Assembly: GCF_000169095.1 (NCBI RefSeq)
Contig: NZ_AAVU01000025.1
Coordinates: forward strand, 1-64,000
Length of the DNA: 64,000 nt
Origin: Lyngbya sp. PCC 8106
GTDB taxonomy: Bacteria; Cyanobacteriota; Cyanobacteriia; Cyanobacteriales; Microcoleaceae
Direction: 5' to 3'
The stretch's first letter is position 1, and every line of letters begins with the position of its first letter. The notes beneath the pieces are model-generated. The model made no database searches. It worked only from the letters and a program-made list of their open reading frames with translations, and was not told where the DNA came from. Both the position numbers and the translations under genes were made by a program. Shown in pieces: positions 19,001 through 29,300 of the stretch.

Positions 19001-20102
19001 TGAAGTTGATAAAAAGTATGGGACAAAAGCGGCAGTTGTTTATACCTTTGCTCAAGCTGATCAATTAGTGTTGATGGCTGTAACTGCGAAAGGAAATATA
19101 ATTAAAAAAACGATTACTACAACGACCCGTCAGGAATTATTAGAGATTACCAAGCAATTTCGACTGGAAATTACTGATGCTCGTAAACGCTATACAGAGA
19201 GTTATAAACCTCTTGCTCAACAGCTTTATCAGTGGATTATTGCGCCTTTAGAAGAGGCTCTAGAGGCTCAAGAAATTGATACAATACTATTTGTCATGGA
19301 TCAGGGTTTACGAGGTTTACCGATAGCAGCTTTGCATGATGGTGAACAGTTTTTCATTGAAAAATATAATTTTAGTTTGATTCCAAGTTTCAGTTTAATG
19401 GATATTCGGGATCAGCCTCTCAATGACCCACAAGTTCTTGCAATGGGAGCCTCTAAGTTTGTCGAACAGCCTCCACTACCTGCGGTTCCTATCGAAGTTC
19501 AATCCATTACTCAAGAGATTAGTGGTCGCTATTTTCTCAATGAAGAATTTACCATTAAAAACTTTAGTAAACAGCGCGGAACTCAACCCTTTAATATTAT
19601 TCACCTTGCTACTCATAGTGAGTTTAATTCTGGTGATCAGAGTAATTCTTATATCCAATTTTGGGATACCCAACTTACTTTAAATAATTTAAAGCAACTG
19701 GGTTGGAAATGGGAGAGTCCTCCGGCGGAATTATTTGTTTTAAGTGCTTGTCGGACTGCGGTAGGCGACGCAAGTGCAGAGTTAGGATTTGCGGGATTAG
19801 CAGTGCAAGCCGGGGTGCCTTCTGCTTTAGCGAGTTTATGGTATGTTTCTGATCAGGGAACTTTAGGATTAATGGTTGAATTTTATAATCAACTCCGAAA
19901 AACATCTGCAATTTCTCAAGCATTTCGTTCCGCTCAAATCGCCATGTTAAGAGGAACAATTACGATTGAGTCTGGTTATTTAATGAGTGTAGATATTAGC
20001 AATCAGATTCAGCTTCCGAGTGAACTGATGAACCAAGGAAATATTATTTTTACTCATCCTTATTATTGGGCAGGTTTTACGATTATTGGAAGTCCTTGGT
20101 AA
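16059..20102 (+). CDS. Haemagglutinin-type (TPS domain) secreted protein with C-terminal CHAT protease domain
   Basis: A 1,347-residue protein. Signal peptide 1-27 (ends APVYAQ); two-partner-secretion haemagglutinin domain to about 290 (QVANFLSNPNIRNILGRV, NPAGIIFGANASLNVPASF); a beta-helical middle; a Pro/Glu/Asn-rich stalk (about 665-840) containing seven tandem 14-residue units; an alpha/beta region; and a CHAT (caspase-like) domain from about 1050. The catalytic pair is visible: His1186 in LATHSEF and Cys1231 in LSACRTAVGDA. TPS proteins are exported through a TpsB/Omp85 pore, so the protease may be surface-exposed. A strong ribosome site aggaggt precedes ATG 16059. No tpsB lies in the window. 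Confidence 0.88.
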   Translation: MRATLNRFSLLLTTLSFVGVNPAPVYAQTPTITPALDGTGTVINRQGNQFEINGGSLSGEGQNLFHSFDQFNLSEGQVANFLSNPNIRNILGRVVGGDASFINGLIQVTGGNSNLFLMNPAGIIFGANASLNVPASFTATTANGIGFGTNHWFNTTSNSDWSNLVGNPNSFRFDTKNPGSIVNQGQLAVTSQQQLTLVSGTVLNTGTLVAPEGTISVQTVPGENLVRIAQTGHLLNLEVAALPDDSITTQSAITPLSLPELLTGGGVTTATGMTVNPNGEIVLTSGQIVESGDVAIAPNISPNSDHLAVTGETVNLKAANTLTIVERSLKTTGDLNLLAGNTVQIRDSLTDPFSAIAGGNLTIVGQQNIDILALDSINFLESAPFQATGNLTLASDGIISGDSHFNAGGNFSILNSTTGAGGIFISLYDPIIYSDGDVIFGSYEGASLKVEATGAIIGGDINITTPDINLADSADPEANILSSSPALILRSGVQILGNSNSSVEGRFFIERPTSGNNNLTVGNVTTAGGPVILNSAGRIVVDQINTQGGEVNLQAVDNIIIARNISSEGGNIEIITDNLLRVGTLVDPRDNTPSISSANSQIDGAITIEHGGGETPFIIGDATTNGTARSITSSSAQITPQFEVPRTTEGVFTQGNITIRTTPLPSEEPPIEPSEPPVFEPEEPITENPPIVEPPTEPSEPNPGNNPNNPGNENPEVPNNPNNPGNENPEVPNNPNNPGNENPEVPNNPNNPGNENPEVPNNPNNPGNENPEVPNNPNNPGNENPEVPNNPNNPGNENPEVPNNPPIVNPPIVNPPNNPSPEIPNNPETDALTPEQQEQVTTVIEAELVERKNLDGSPANQLENQNVFTNNSILDVTGIAQNSSSTITVQQNTDGSIALLRLDPINQSIQTTPNLDAEFNPEAEIQLARADVAASFDVDSLEEVLPKIEQAFSLDYLNYIGKNIAKFETDISVEEIQDNLSEVDKKYGTKAAVVYTFAQADQLVLMAVTAKGNIIKKTITTTTRQELLEITKQFRLEITDARKRYTESYKPLAQQLYQWIIAPLEEALEAQEIDTILFVMDQGLRGLPIAALHDGEQFFIEKYNFSLIPSFSLMDIRDQPLNDPQVLAMGASKFVEQPPLPAVPIEVQSITQEISGRYFLNEEFTIKNFSKQRGTQPFNIIHLATHSEFNSGDQSNSYIQFWDTQLTLNNLKQLGWKWESPPAELFVLSACRTAVGDASAELGFAGLAVQAGVPSALASLWYVSDQGTLGLMVEFYNQLRKTSAISQAFRSAQIAMLRGTITIESGYLMSVDISNQIQLPSELMNQGNIIFTHPYYWAGFTIIGSPW
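18171..18464 (+). repeat. Seven perfect or near-perfect 42-base tandem repeats in the CHAT protein stalk
   Basis: Unit begins aataatcccaataatccggg and encodes NNPNNPGNENPEVP. The copies are almost identical in DNA, which points to recent expansion by slippage or unequal exchange. Because the unit is a multiple of three, the copy number can change without breaking the frame. Confidence 0.95.
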
Positions 20103-20243
20103 ACAGCATTTTCAAATCAAGTTGACCTGATATGAATTCTTCTAGAAGATCGGGGTTAACCGTCGATCTCTTACTCATTAAAAATTAGGTAAACAAACAT
20201 CTCAATTCGATGTATTTAGGGTCAGGATTTGCTAACATAGTGA

Positions 20244-20343
20244 TATAGCGCTACTAGAATCGGGAATAGGGAACAGGGAACAGTAGACTGGGGCGGGGTT
20301 TTAGGATTTAGAAATGACAATCATGTATTCGCGTAGTGTTATA
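20244..20343. mobile_element. MITE-like element, copy 2 (inverted relative to copy 1)
   Basis: A 100-base segment with ends tatagcgctac and gtagtgttata. Its left part (agaatcgggaatagggaacaggg) matches the right end of 8326-8484 in reverse complement, and its right part (aggatttagaaatgacaat) matches that copy's left end. It lies in the 288-base gap between the CHAT gene and the giant gene. Confidence 0.6.
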
Positions 20344-20390
20344 GAGCTTGAGCTTTTTTAAAAAGTCGGTTTGATGACGAAATCAGGGAA

Positions 20391-23300
20391 GTGCATCAAT
20401 CAATAATCGAACAAATTATTCAAAGATATAAAAATATGAAAGTGACTACTCTCGATACAGCAACTTATACTAACCTCAAACAATCAAATTCACAATACTC
20501 TAAATCCACACCGAATAGTCAGCATTTTGTATCTCCTCAAATCTTAGTGGTATTTGCTAGCAATTTGTTTGAGATTTCAACCCTAATTAGGGGAGTTAAT
20601 CGAGAGGCAAATGTTTTACAGCTTGACCCAAACCAAGACGCAATTGAACAAATTACAAGCATCCTTAAAAGCAATACTTTTACAATTCAAAGCCTGCATC
20701 TTGTTACCCACGCTTCCGCAAATATCTTATCCTTTGGAAACACGAACCTAAGTTTAGAGAATGTCGATCACTATCGGACTTTACTTGAACAGTGGAATGT
20801 TCCTGAAATTCTCCTCTATGGTTGTAATCTTGCTCAAGAAAATACACACTTAATTCAACGTTTACATCAACTCACCGGAGCGAATATCGCCGCTTCAAGT
20901 ACCCCTGTTGGTTGTTTAAAACAAGGTGGGAATTGGGATTTAGACGTTAAAATTGGTCATATCAATTCAGAGATTGCCTTTAATGAAAAGGTTCAAAATC
21001 ACTATCCAGGTTTATTCATAATTGAACGAGTTTCAGTCAATTCGCAAGAAGAACAAGCCGCTGCCGATCCTCAAAATTTGGGTTCTCAGGATGGAAACAT
21101 TTCTAATAATGGGCAATTAATCGCGTTTGAATCGAATGCAAATAATCTAGTTCCTGATGATAATAATGACGTTTCAGATATCTTCGTTCGCGATCGCCAA
21201 ACCGGAATTACAACTCGCGTTTCTATTAACAGTTTCGGACAGGAAGGAAACGATAAATCCGGTGCTTTTTCTGATAGTATATTGCCCGCGATTACCCCGG
21301 ATGGACGGTTTGTTGCGTTTGAGTCCAAAGCCAGCAACCTCGCCCCTGGAGACAACAACGCCGAAGAATGGGATATATTTGTCCGCGATCTCCAGACTGA
21401 GACAACCACACGGGTTTCAATTGATAACAATGGAATTAGCGGAGATGATGCCTCCCGAAATCCCGTAATCACCCCCGATGGACGATTTATTGCATTTGAA
21501 TCGCGGGCAGAGAACCTCGTCCCCAGAGATAACAATTCAGAGACATGGGATATTTTTGTCCATGACCGTGACTTCGATAGGAATGGGAGTTTTGAAGAGG
21601 GAAGTAGCCGAACCGTCCGAATATCTATTAATGGGATGGGTTTACAGGGAAATGATGATTCTTTTGACCCTTCTATTTCAAATGATGGGCGGTTTGTGCT
21701 GTTTGAATCCGATGCTAATAACCTGGTCGTTGGGGATAATAATGGGGTTCGAGATATTTTTATCCATGACCGTGACCCCGATGGAAATGGGATTTTTGAT
21801 CAAGGAAATAGTATCATTAGTCGTCTACCGATAGGACTGGGTGGAGTTGAGGCGAATAACGCTTCTTTTGATCCTCAATTTTCGGGGAATAATCGCTTTA
21901 TTGTCTTTGAATCTTTAGCCAATAATTTAGTTGAAGGAGATAGTAATAACGCTTTAGATATCTTTGTTTATGATCTGCAAACCGGAGTCACTAATCGAGT
22001 TTCTGTCGATGCAAATGGCGTGGGCGGAAATCAAAATTCCTCTCAACCAAGTATATCAAATGATGGTCGGTTTGTGGGATTTAGTTCTCGATCTTCTAAC
22101 TTTGTTTTGGGTGATAATAATGGCGTTGAAGATATTTTTGTCCATGATCGCGATCCCGATCAAGATGGTGTGTTTGATCAAGGAAATGGTATTATTACCC
22201 GAGTTTCTATTAGCGATACGGGTGAAGAAGGAAATGCTAATTCGTTTCAATCGGTGGTTTCGGGTGATGGAAGTTTAGTTTCTTTCGAGTCTTTAGCCAA
22301 TAATTTAATACCGGTTGATACAAACGGAGTTGCTGATGTTTTTATCTCAACAATTGAGCCAGCAATTACTATTTTGCCCGGAATTGATCCCATCGAAGAC
22401 GGAGAAACTAATGGGGTATTTGAAATTCGTTTAAATCAACCCGCCCCCCCAGAAGGTTTAACGGTTAATTTTAGTATTGCGGGTGATGCAATTAATCCTG
22501 ATGATTATCGTTTTGCTGCGGGGAATAATATTACCAACCTCACAATAAATAGCTTGACAATTGCACCAGGGGCGACAACTGCAACTTTAGACGTTATTCC
22601 AGTTTTTGATAATATTAGTGAGACAGATGAAACAATAGAAGTTAGTTTACAACCGGGAACTAACTATGCGTTAACAACCTTAAATACTGCAAGTTTAATT
22701 ATTGGTGATCGTTCGTTAATTGTCACTAATACGAATGATACAGGTGTGGGTTCATTGCGACAGGTGATTAATCTCGCCAATCAAGTCGAAGGAACTGATA
22801 TTATCACCTTTGAGATTCCCCCAGAAGACCCCGGTTTTAACCCCAATACCGGAACGTTTAGTATTCAACCTCTTTCTCCACTTCCAACTATTAGTGATGC
22901 GGCGATTTTAGATGCAACCTCTCAGCCGGGATATATAGATAGACCCTTAATTGAAATTGATGGAAGTAATGTTAATAATACCAGTGGCTTAACAATTACG
23001 GCTGGAAATAGCACTGTTAAAGGGTTTGTTATTAACCGTTTTTCTGAGGGAATTCGGTTAATTACTGCTGGAAATAATACGATTCAAGGAAACTATATTG
23101 GGACGGATATTAGCGGAAATATCGACTTTGGAAATATAGTTGACGGAATTTTTCTGGGTGATGCTACTAGCGGAAATTTAATTGGAGGAACCACACCGCA
23201 AACCCGTAACTTGATTTCTGGAAATGGTCGAAATGGAGTACAAATTGATACAACAAGTGGTAATATTATTCAAGGAAATTACATCGGAACTAATATTTCA

Positions 23301-26300
23301 GGAACCGCAGATTTAGGGAATAGTGGGGCGGGAATTGGGATATTTCGAGATGGAAATAATCAAGTTGGGGGAACAGTTTCTGGGGCGGGTAATCTAATCT
23401 CTGGAAACGATACAAATGGGATTGAACTCAATGGCGTTGAGGCGATAAATAATCTGATTCAAGGAAATTTTATTGGAACAACTTCTGATGGAAATACACC
23501 ATTAGGGAATACACAAAATGGTATTTTGATATTTAATGATGCTAATAACAATACTATTGGCGGAGTTGTTGGTTCGGGGAATATTATTGGCTTTAATAAT
23601 CAAGATGGAGTCAGGATAGATTCAGGAGAAGGTAATGCAATTCTGAGTAATTCTATCTTTGATAATGGTCTGAGTTTAGCGGATATTGGAATTGATCTAA
23701 ACAATGATGGAATCAGTGAGAATGATTTTGGAGATGGGGACACTGGGGCGAATACATTTCAGAACTATCCTGACTTATTAACGGCGACTTTAGAAGCAGA
23801 AAGTATTACGATTAATGGTATAGTTGATAGTACGCCCGGTTCTACCTTTACTGTACAATTTTTTGCCAATGAAACACTAGGGGAAAGCGATCGTCAAGGA
23901 CGAACTTTTTTAGGAGAAACTCAAGCAACCAGTAATATTCCGTTTACGGTTAGCTTTAATACCGAACTCGCCGAAAATCAACGTTCAATTACTGCGACAG
24001 CAACAGATGCTAATAATAATACCTCAGAATTTTCGGCTCCCATCACGGCGAATACCGCCCCTGTTTTAGACTTAGATGAAGATGATAGTAGTGGAATAAC
24101 TGGAAACAATTACAGTAACCGTTTTACAGAGGGGCGAGAAGCTGTAGCCGTGGCGGATACTGATGTTGAAATTGAGGATGCAGACAGCCCAAATTTAGCC
24201 TTTGCAACATTAACTTTAACGAATCCAATTAATGGGATAGCTGAAAGTTTAGCGATTAATGGTTTACTTCCGACTGGAATTACTGCGACTGCTTATAATT
24301 CAACAACTGGAGAATTACAACTGCGAGGAGAGGCTTCTATTGCTGATTATCAAACCGCAATTTCTCAAGTTGTTTATAATAATACTCAACTCAACCCAGA
24401 TTTAAGTGATCGCCTGATTAATATTACCGTTAATGATGGTACTTCTAACAGCAATATTGCCGAAACAACCCTGAGTTTAGTGGGAACAGTTCAAGTTAGT
24501 ATTGCGGCGAATCTTTCTCCGGTAGAAGGTGAAATAGGAACTTTTACGATTACCCTTGATGAACCTGTTAATCAACCTTTAATTATTGAGTTTGATCCCG
24601 ATGAAAGTATTGCTATAGATACAGAAGATTATACCCTAGAAGCCGGAACTGGAATCACCACTGTGACTCCCAATACGTTTACAATAGAACCTGGAGTTAC
24701 CACCGCCAGCTTAAATGTTGTCACGGTTGATGATAATATTTTTGACCCAGAAGAAACTGTTGAACTTACTTTAATTGCAGGTTCAAACTATCTCATAACT
24801 GAGAATAATTCAGCTTTTATTAGTATTGTTGATAACGATATAGCGGGAGTTTTGTTAACGCCTCCCATTTCACCTATTACGACAGAAGACGGAGAAACAA
24901 CCACATTTGAACTGGTTCTTTCTTCACAACCGATAGCAGATGTTATTATTAACTTAGAAAATACTAACCTAGACGAAGGAAATCTTTCAGACAATACAAT
25001 AACTTTTACTTCCGAAAATTGGGATACACCTCAAGTTGTTACTGTTAGCGGAGTTGATGATAATATTGTCGATGGAGATACTAACTATAGTATTATTCCA
25101 ACAGTTAGCAGTCTTGATGAAAACTACAATAATTTTGAGTTAGAAAATATTACTCTAATAAACCAAGATAATGATGTTTTAGGAATTCTGTTAACTCCAC
25201 CTCTTGAACCCATTACAACCGAAGACGGAGACAGTATTGATTTTGATTTTGTTCTTGTCTCCGAACCGACAGCAGACGTTATTATTGACTTAGAAAATAC
25301 TAACCCAGACGAAGGAAATCTTTCTGCTGAAACTCTAACTTTTACTTCTGACAATTGGGATACACCTCAAGTTGTTACTGTTAGCGGAGTTGATGATAAT
25401 ATTGTCGATGGAGATGTTGATTATAGTATTATCACAACGGTTAATAGTGAGGATATTAATTACAACAATTTTCAGTTAGAAGATATTACTTTAACTAACC
25501 AAGATAATGATGAAGTTGGAATTGTTGTCACTCCTCCTATTGAACTGATTACCACAGAAGATGGAGACAGTGTTGATTTTGACTTCGTTCTTTCGTCGCA
25601 ACCCATAGCAGATATTACGATTAATTTTAATAGCAATAATCCCAACGAAGGAATTATTTCGACAGAAGCATTAAGCTTTACCGCAGAAAATTGGAATATT
25701 CCCCAAACCGTTACAGTTACCGGAGTTGATGATAGCGTCGTCGATGGAGATGTTGAATATATCGTTAGTTCAACTGTTAGTAGTCAGGATGCAAATTATA
25801 ACGGGTTTCAGTTAGAAGATATTACCCTAACGAACCAAGATAATGATGTTGTTGGGATTACTTTAATTCCTCCCATTGAACCGATAACCACAGAAGAGGG
25901 AGATAGCGTTAATTTTGAATTTGTTCTCAATTCTCAACCCACCGCAGACGTTATTATTGAACTCGAAAATCTTAACTCCGATGAAGGAATTATTTCTGCT
26001 GAAATATTAACATTTACTCCTGAAAATTGGAATAACTCTCAAATTGTCACGGTAACAGGAGTTGATGATGATATTGTTGATGGGGATGTTGAATATCGTA
26101 TTAATACAACCGTTGTTAGTAATGATTTAACTTATGATGATTTTGATTTAGCTGATATCAACCTCACCAATCTTGATAACGATGAAGGAGGAATTTTTGT
26201 TACTCCTATTGATGGACTAACAACCACAGAAGCAGGAGATATTGCGACGTTTGAAATTGTTCTGACTTCTGAACCGACAGCAGATGTTCGTTTAGACTTA

Positions 26301-29300
26301 AATAGTAGTAACCCCAACGAAGGAAGTATTTCTATTTCAGAGGTTATCTTTACCCCAGAAAATTGGGATGTGTCTCAAATTGTGATTGTTACGGGAGTGG
26401 ATGATGATATCGCAGATGGAGATTTATCCTATTCTATTATTACAGATACAACGGTTAGTAATGATCCGATTTATAACGGAATTAACCCCGCAGATGTGAG
26501 TCTGGTTAACGCAGATAATGAAACCCCAGGAATTACGGTGACTCCGGTTAATGGTTTAGTGACTAGCGAAGCAGAGGGAAGCGATTCTTTTGAGATTTTT
26601 CTGAATACTGAACCCGTTGATGATGTCACGATTGGAATTAGTAGTAGCAATATTACGGAAGGAATTGTTTCGACGGAAGCGGTAACATTTACCCCCGAAA
26701 ATTGGAATATTCCGCAGATGATAACGGTGACTGGGGTTGATGATAATATTGATGATGATGATATTGCATATAGTATCATTACGACACCCGATTTAACAAC
26801 CACTGACCCGAACTACAACGAGTTCAATCCTCCAGATATTAACGTCATAAATACGGATAACGAAACTGCGGAAATTGTTATTACCCCCACCATAGGATTA
26901 ACCACTAGCGAAGTTGGAGGAATCGCAACTTTTGATGTTTTTCTCACCTCTGAACCGTTAGCAGAAGTAACATTTAATCTCGCGAGTAGCAACACTACAG
27001 AAGGAACTCTTTCGACGGAAACGCTAAGTTTTACCCCGCAAAATTGGGAACTTCCACAAACCGTAACAATTACAGGAGTTGATGATCTGATTGCTGACGG
27101 TAATATTAACTATAGCATTATTACAGGTGATGCGGTGAGTTTAGATGCCAAATATAATGGCTTCAATCCTGATGATATTGCTGTAATTAATACAGACAAT
27201 GAAACTCCCGGAATTACCGTTAGCCCAACGACTGGATTAGAAACCAGTGAAGCGGGAGAAACAGCAACTTTTCAAGTGGTTTTAAATACCCAACCCGTTG
27301 ATAATGTTACTCTCAATTTAATCAGTGATAATCCCGCAGAAGGAAGTATTTTCCCCCCCAGTTTAATCTTTACTCCCGAAAACTGGTTAACGCCTCAAAT
27401 TGTCACCGTTACGGGAGTTGATGATTTTAATGTAGATGGGGAAATTGAGTATCGAATTATTACTGAAGCAGCGATTAGTAATGATCTCAATTATAACAAT
27501 CTTAACCCAGAAGATGTCACGCTAATAAACCTTGATAATGATCTTCCTGTTGTTGATTTATCGGTTGATTTGACGACAGGTGAAGAAGCGAATACCACTG
27601 CAATAACTGTGACTGTTACAGCTTCAGCAAATGTCGAGGGAGAACAAACAGTCAATCTTGATATTTCGGGAATTGGAATTACGTCAAATGACTATACTTT
27701 ATCCAATCCTCAGATGATTATTCCTGATGGAAATAATACCGCTACTGTAACATTTCAAGTGTTGGATGATGTTGTTTTTGAAGGGGATGAAACGGCGACA
27801 TTAACCTTATTAAATCCCTCTGAGGGAATTGTCTTAGGAACGGGTAGTGTTAATCTGACGATTATTGATAATGATACACCCGCAACGGTTGAATTTTCTC
27901 AAACCGATTATCAAATTAACGAAGATGGAACAAGTGTTGGTTCTGAAATTATCATTAACCGAACTGGAGATACCTCACAAGCCTCTACAGTAGAGGTACA
28001 ATTAACTTCAGAAACAGCAACCGCAGGAGAAGATTTTGATAACTTTGATAATAATTTAATTTCGGTACGGTTTGCGGCGAATCAAAAAACGGCGACGGTT
28101 AATATTCCGATTTTTGAGGATAATTTAGTTGAGGAAGATGAAACCTTTTCTTTGGCGTTGGTTAATCCGAGTGTGGGAACTGAAATCGGAACTCAAGAGA
28201 CGACGACTGTGGAAATTTTTGATAACGAAATTCCGAGAATTGATATTTCTCAAACGGAATTATCGGTTACAGAGTCAGGAATTACCGATAGCTACAATTT
28301 GGTTTTAACTACAGTTCCCTCTGAACCTGTTACCATTCGCTTTCAAACCGATAGCCAAATTGAACCGATTACCGAAGTTACCTTTGATGAAAGTAACTGG
28401 AATGTTCCTCAAACGATAGAAGTTCAAGCTATCGATGATGAGTTAGTTGAAGACAGAACTCATAACAGTTTAATTACTCATGTTGTTACCAGTGATGATC
28501 AAAATTATAACGGGTTTATCCTCGATGATATCAATATTGAAATTGCTGAAAATGATGTTGTTGATGTTTCTATCGCCCCGAGAAATTTAACCGTTTCTGA
28601 AGATGGAGAGACAGATACTTACTCTCTAGTTTTAACACGAGAACCGGAATTACCTGTGACGATTGAGTTTGAATTAAATGAACAACAACTCAATTCAATT
28701 GATGCGATTAGCTTTGATTCTACTAACTGGAACATTCCCCAAACTGTAACGGTTGAAGCGATAGATGATTTAATCCCAGAAGGAGATGAAACTCTAGCAA
28801 TTTCTCATACTATTGTCAGCGAGGATGAAAATTATAGAGACTTACAAATTCGGACTGCTAATGTCGAAATTTTGGATAATGATGTCGATGCGGAAGTGAT
28901 TATTGTTAATAATACTCGTAATCTTACGTTAACAGAAGGAGAGACAACCGCTAGTTATGAGATTGTTTTAAGTTCTCCTCCGGTACTTCCAGTTACGATA
29001 GAGTTTAACACAGGTAATCGGATTAATTCTATCCCTTCAATTGAATTTAATGAAACTAACTGGAATATTCCTCAAACGGTGAATCTTGTTGCTATAAATG
29101 ATAATATTCTTCAGGGAAATAGCACCGAAATTATCAGTCATACGGTGATGAGTGCAGATCGAAATTATGACGGTTTAGAGATTTCTGATCTCAATATTGA
29201 TATTGCGGATAATGATGTTGCTGAAGTTTTAATTACTCAAACTTCAAACCGTACAGAAGTCAGTGAAGATGGCTTAACGGATACTTATCAAGTTGTTCTT

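Noticed and set aside
21086..26995. Several minus-strand ORFs of 60-150 codons inside the giant gene
   Set aside because: They follow the repeat period of the plus-strand domains and lack start signals.
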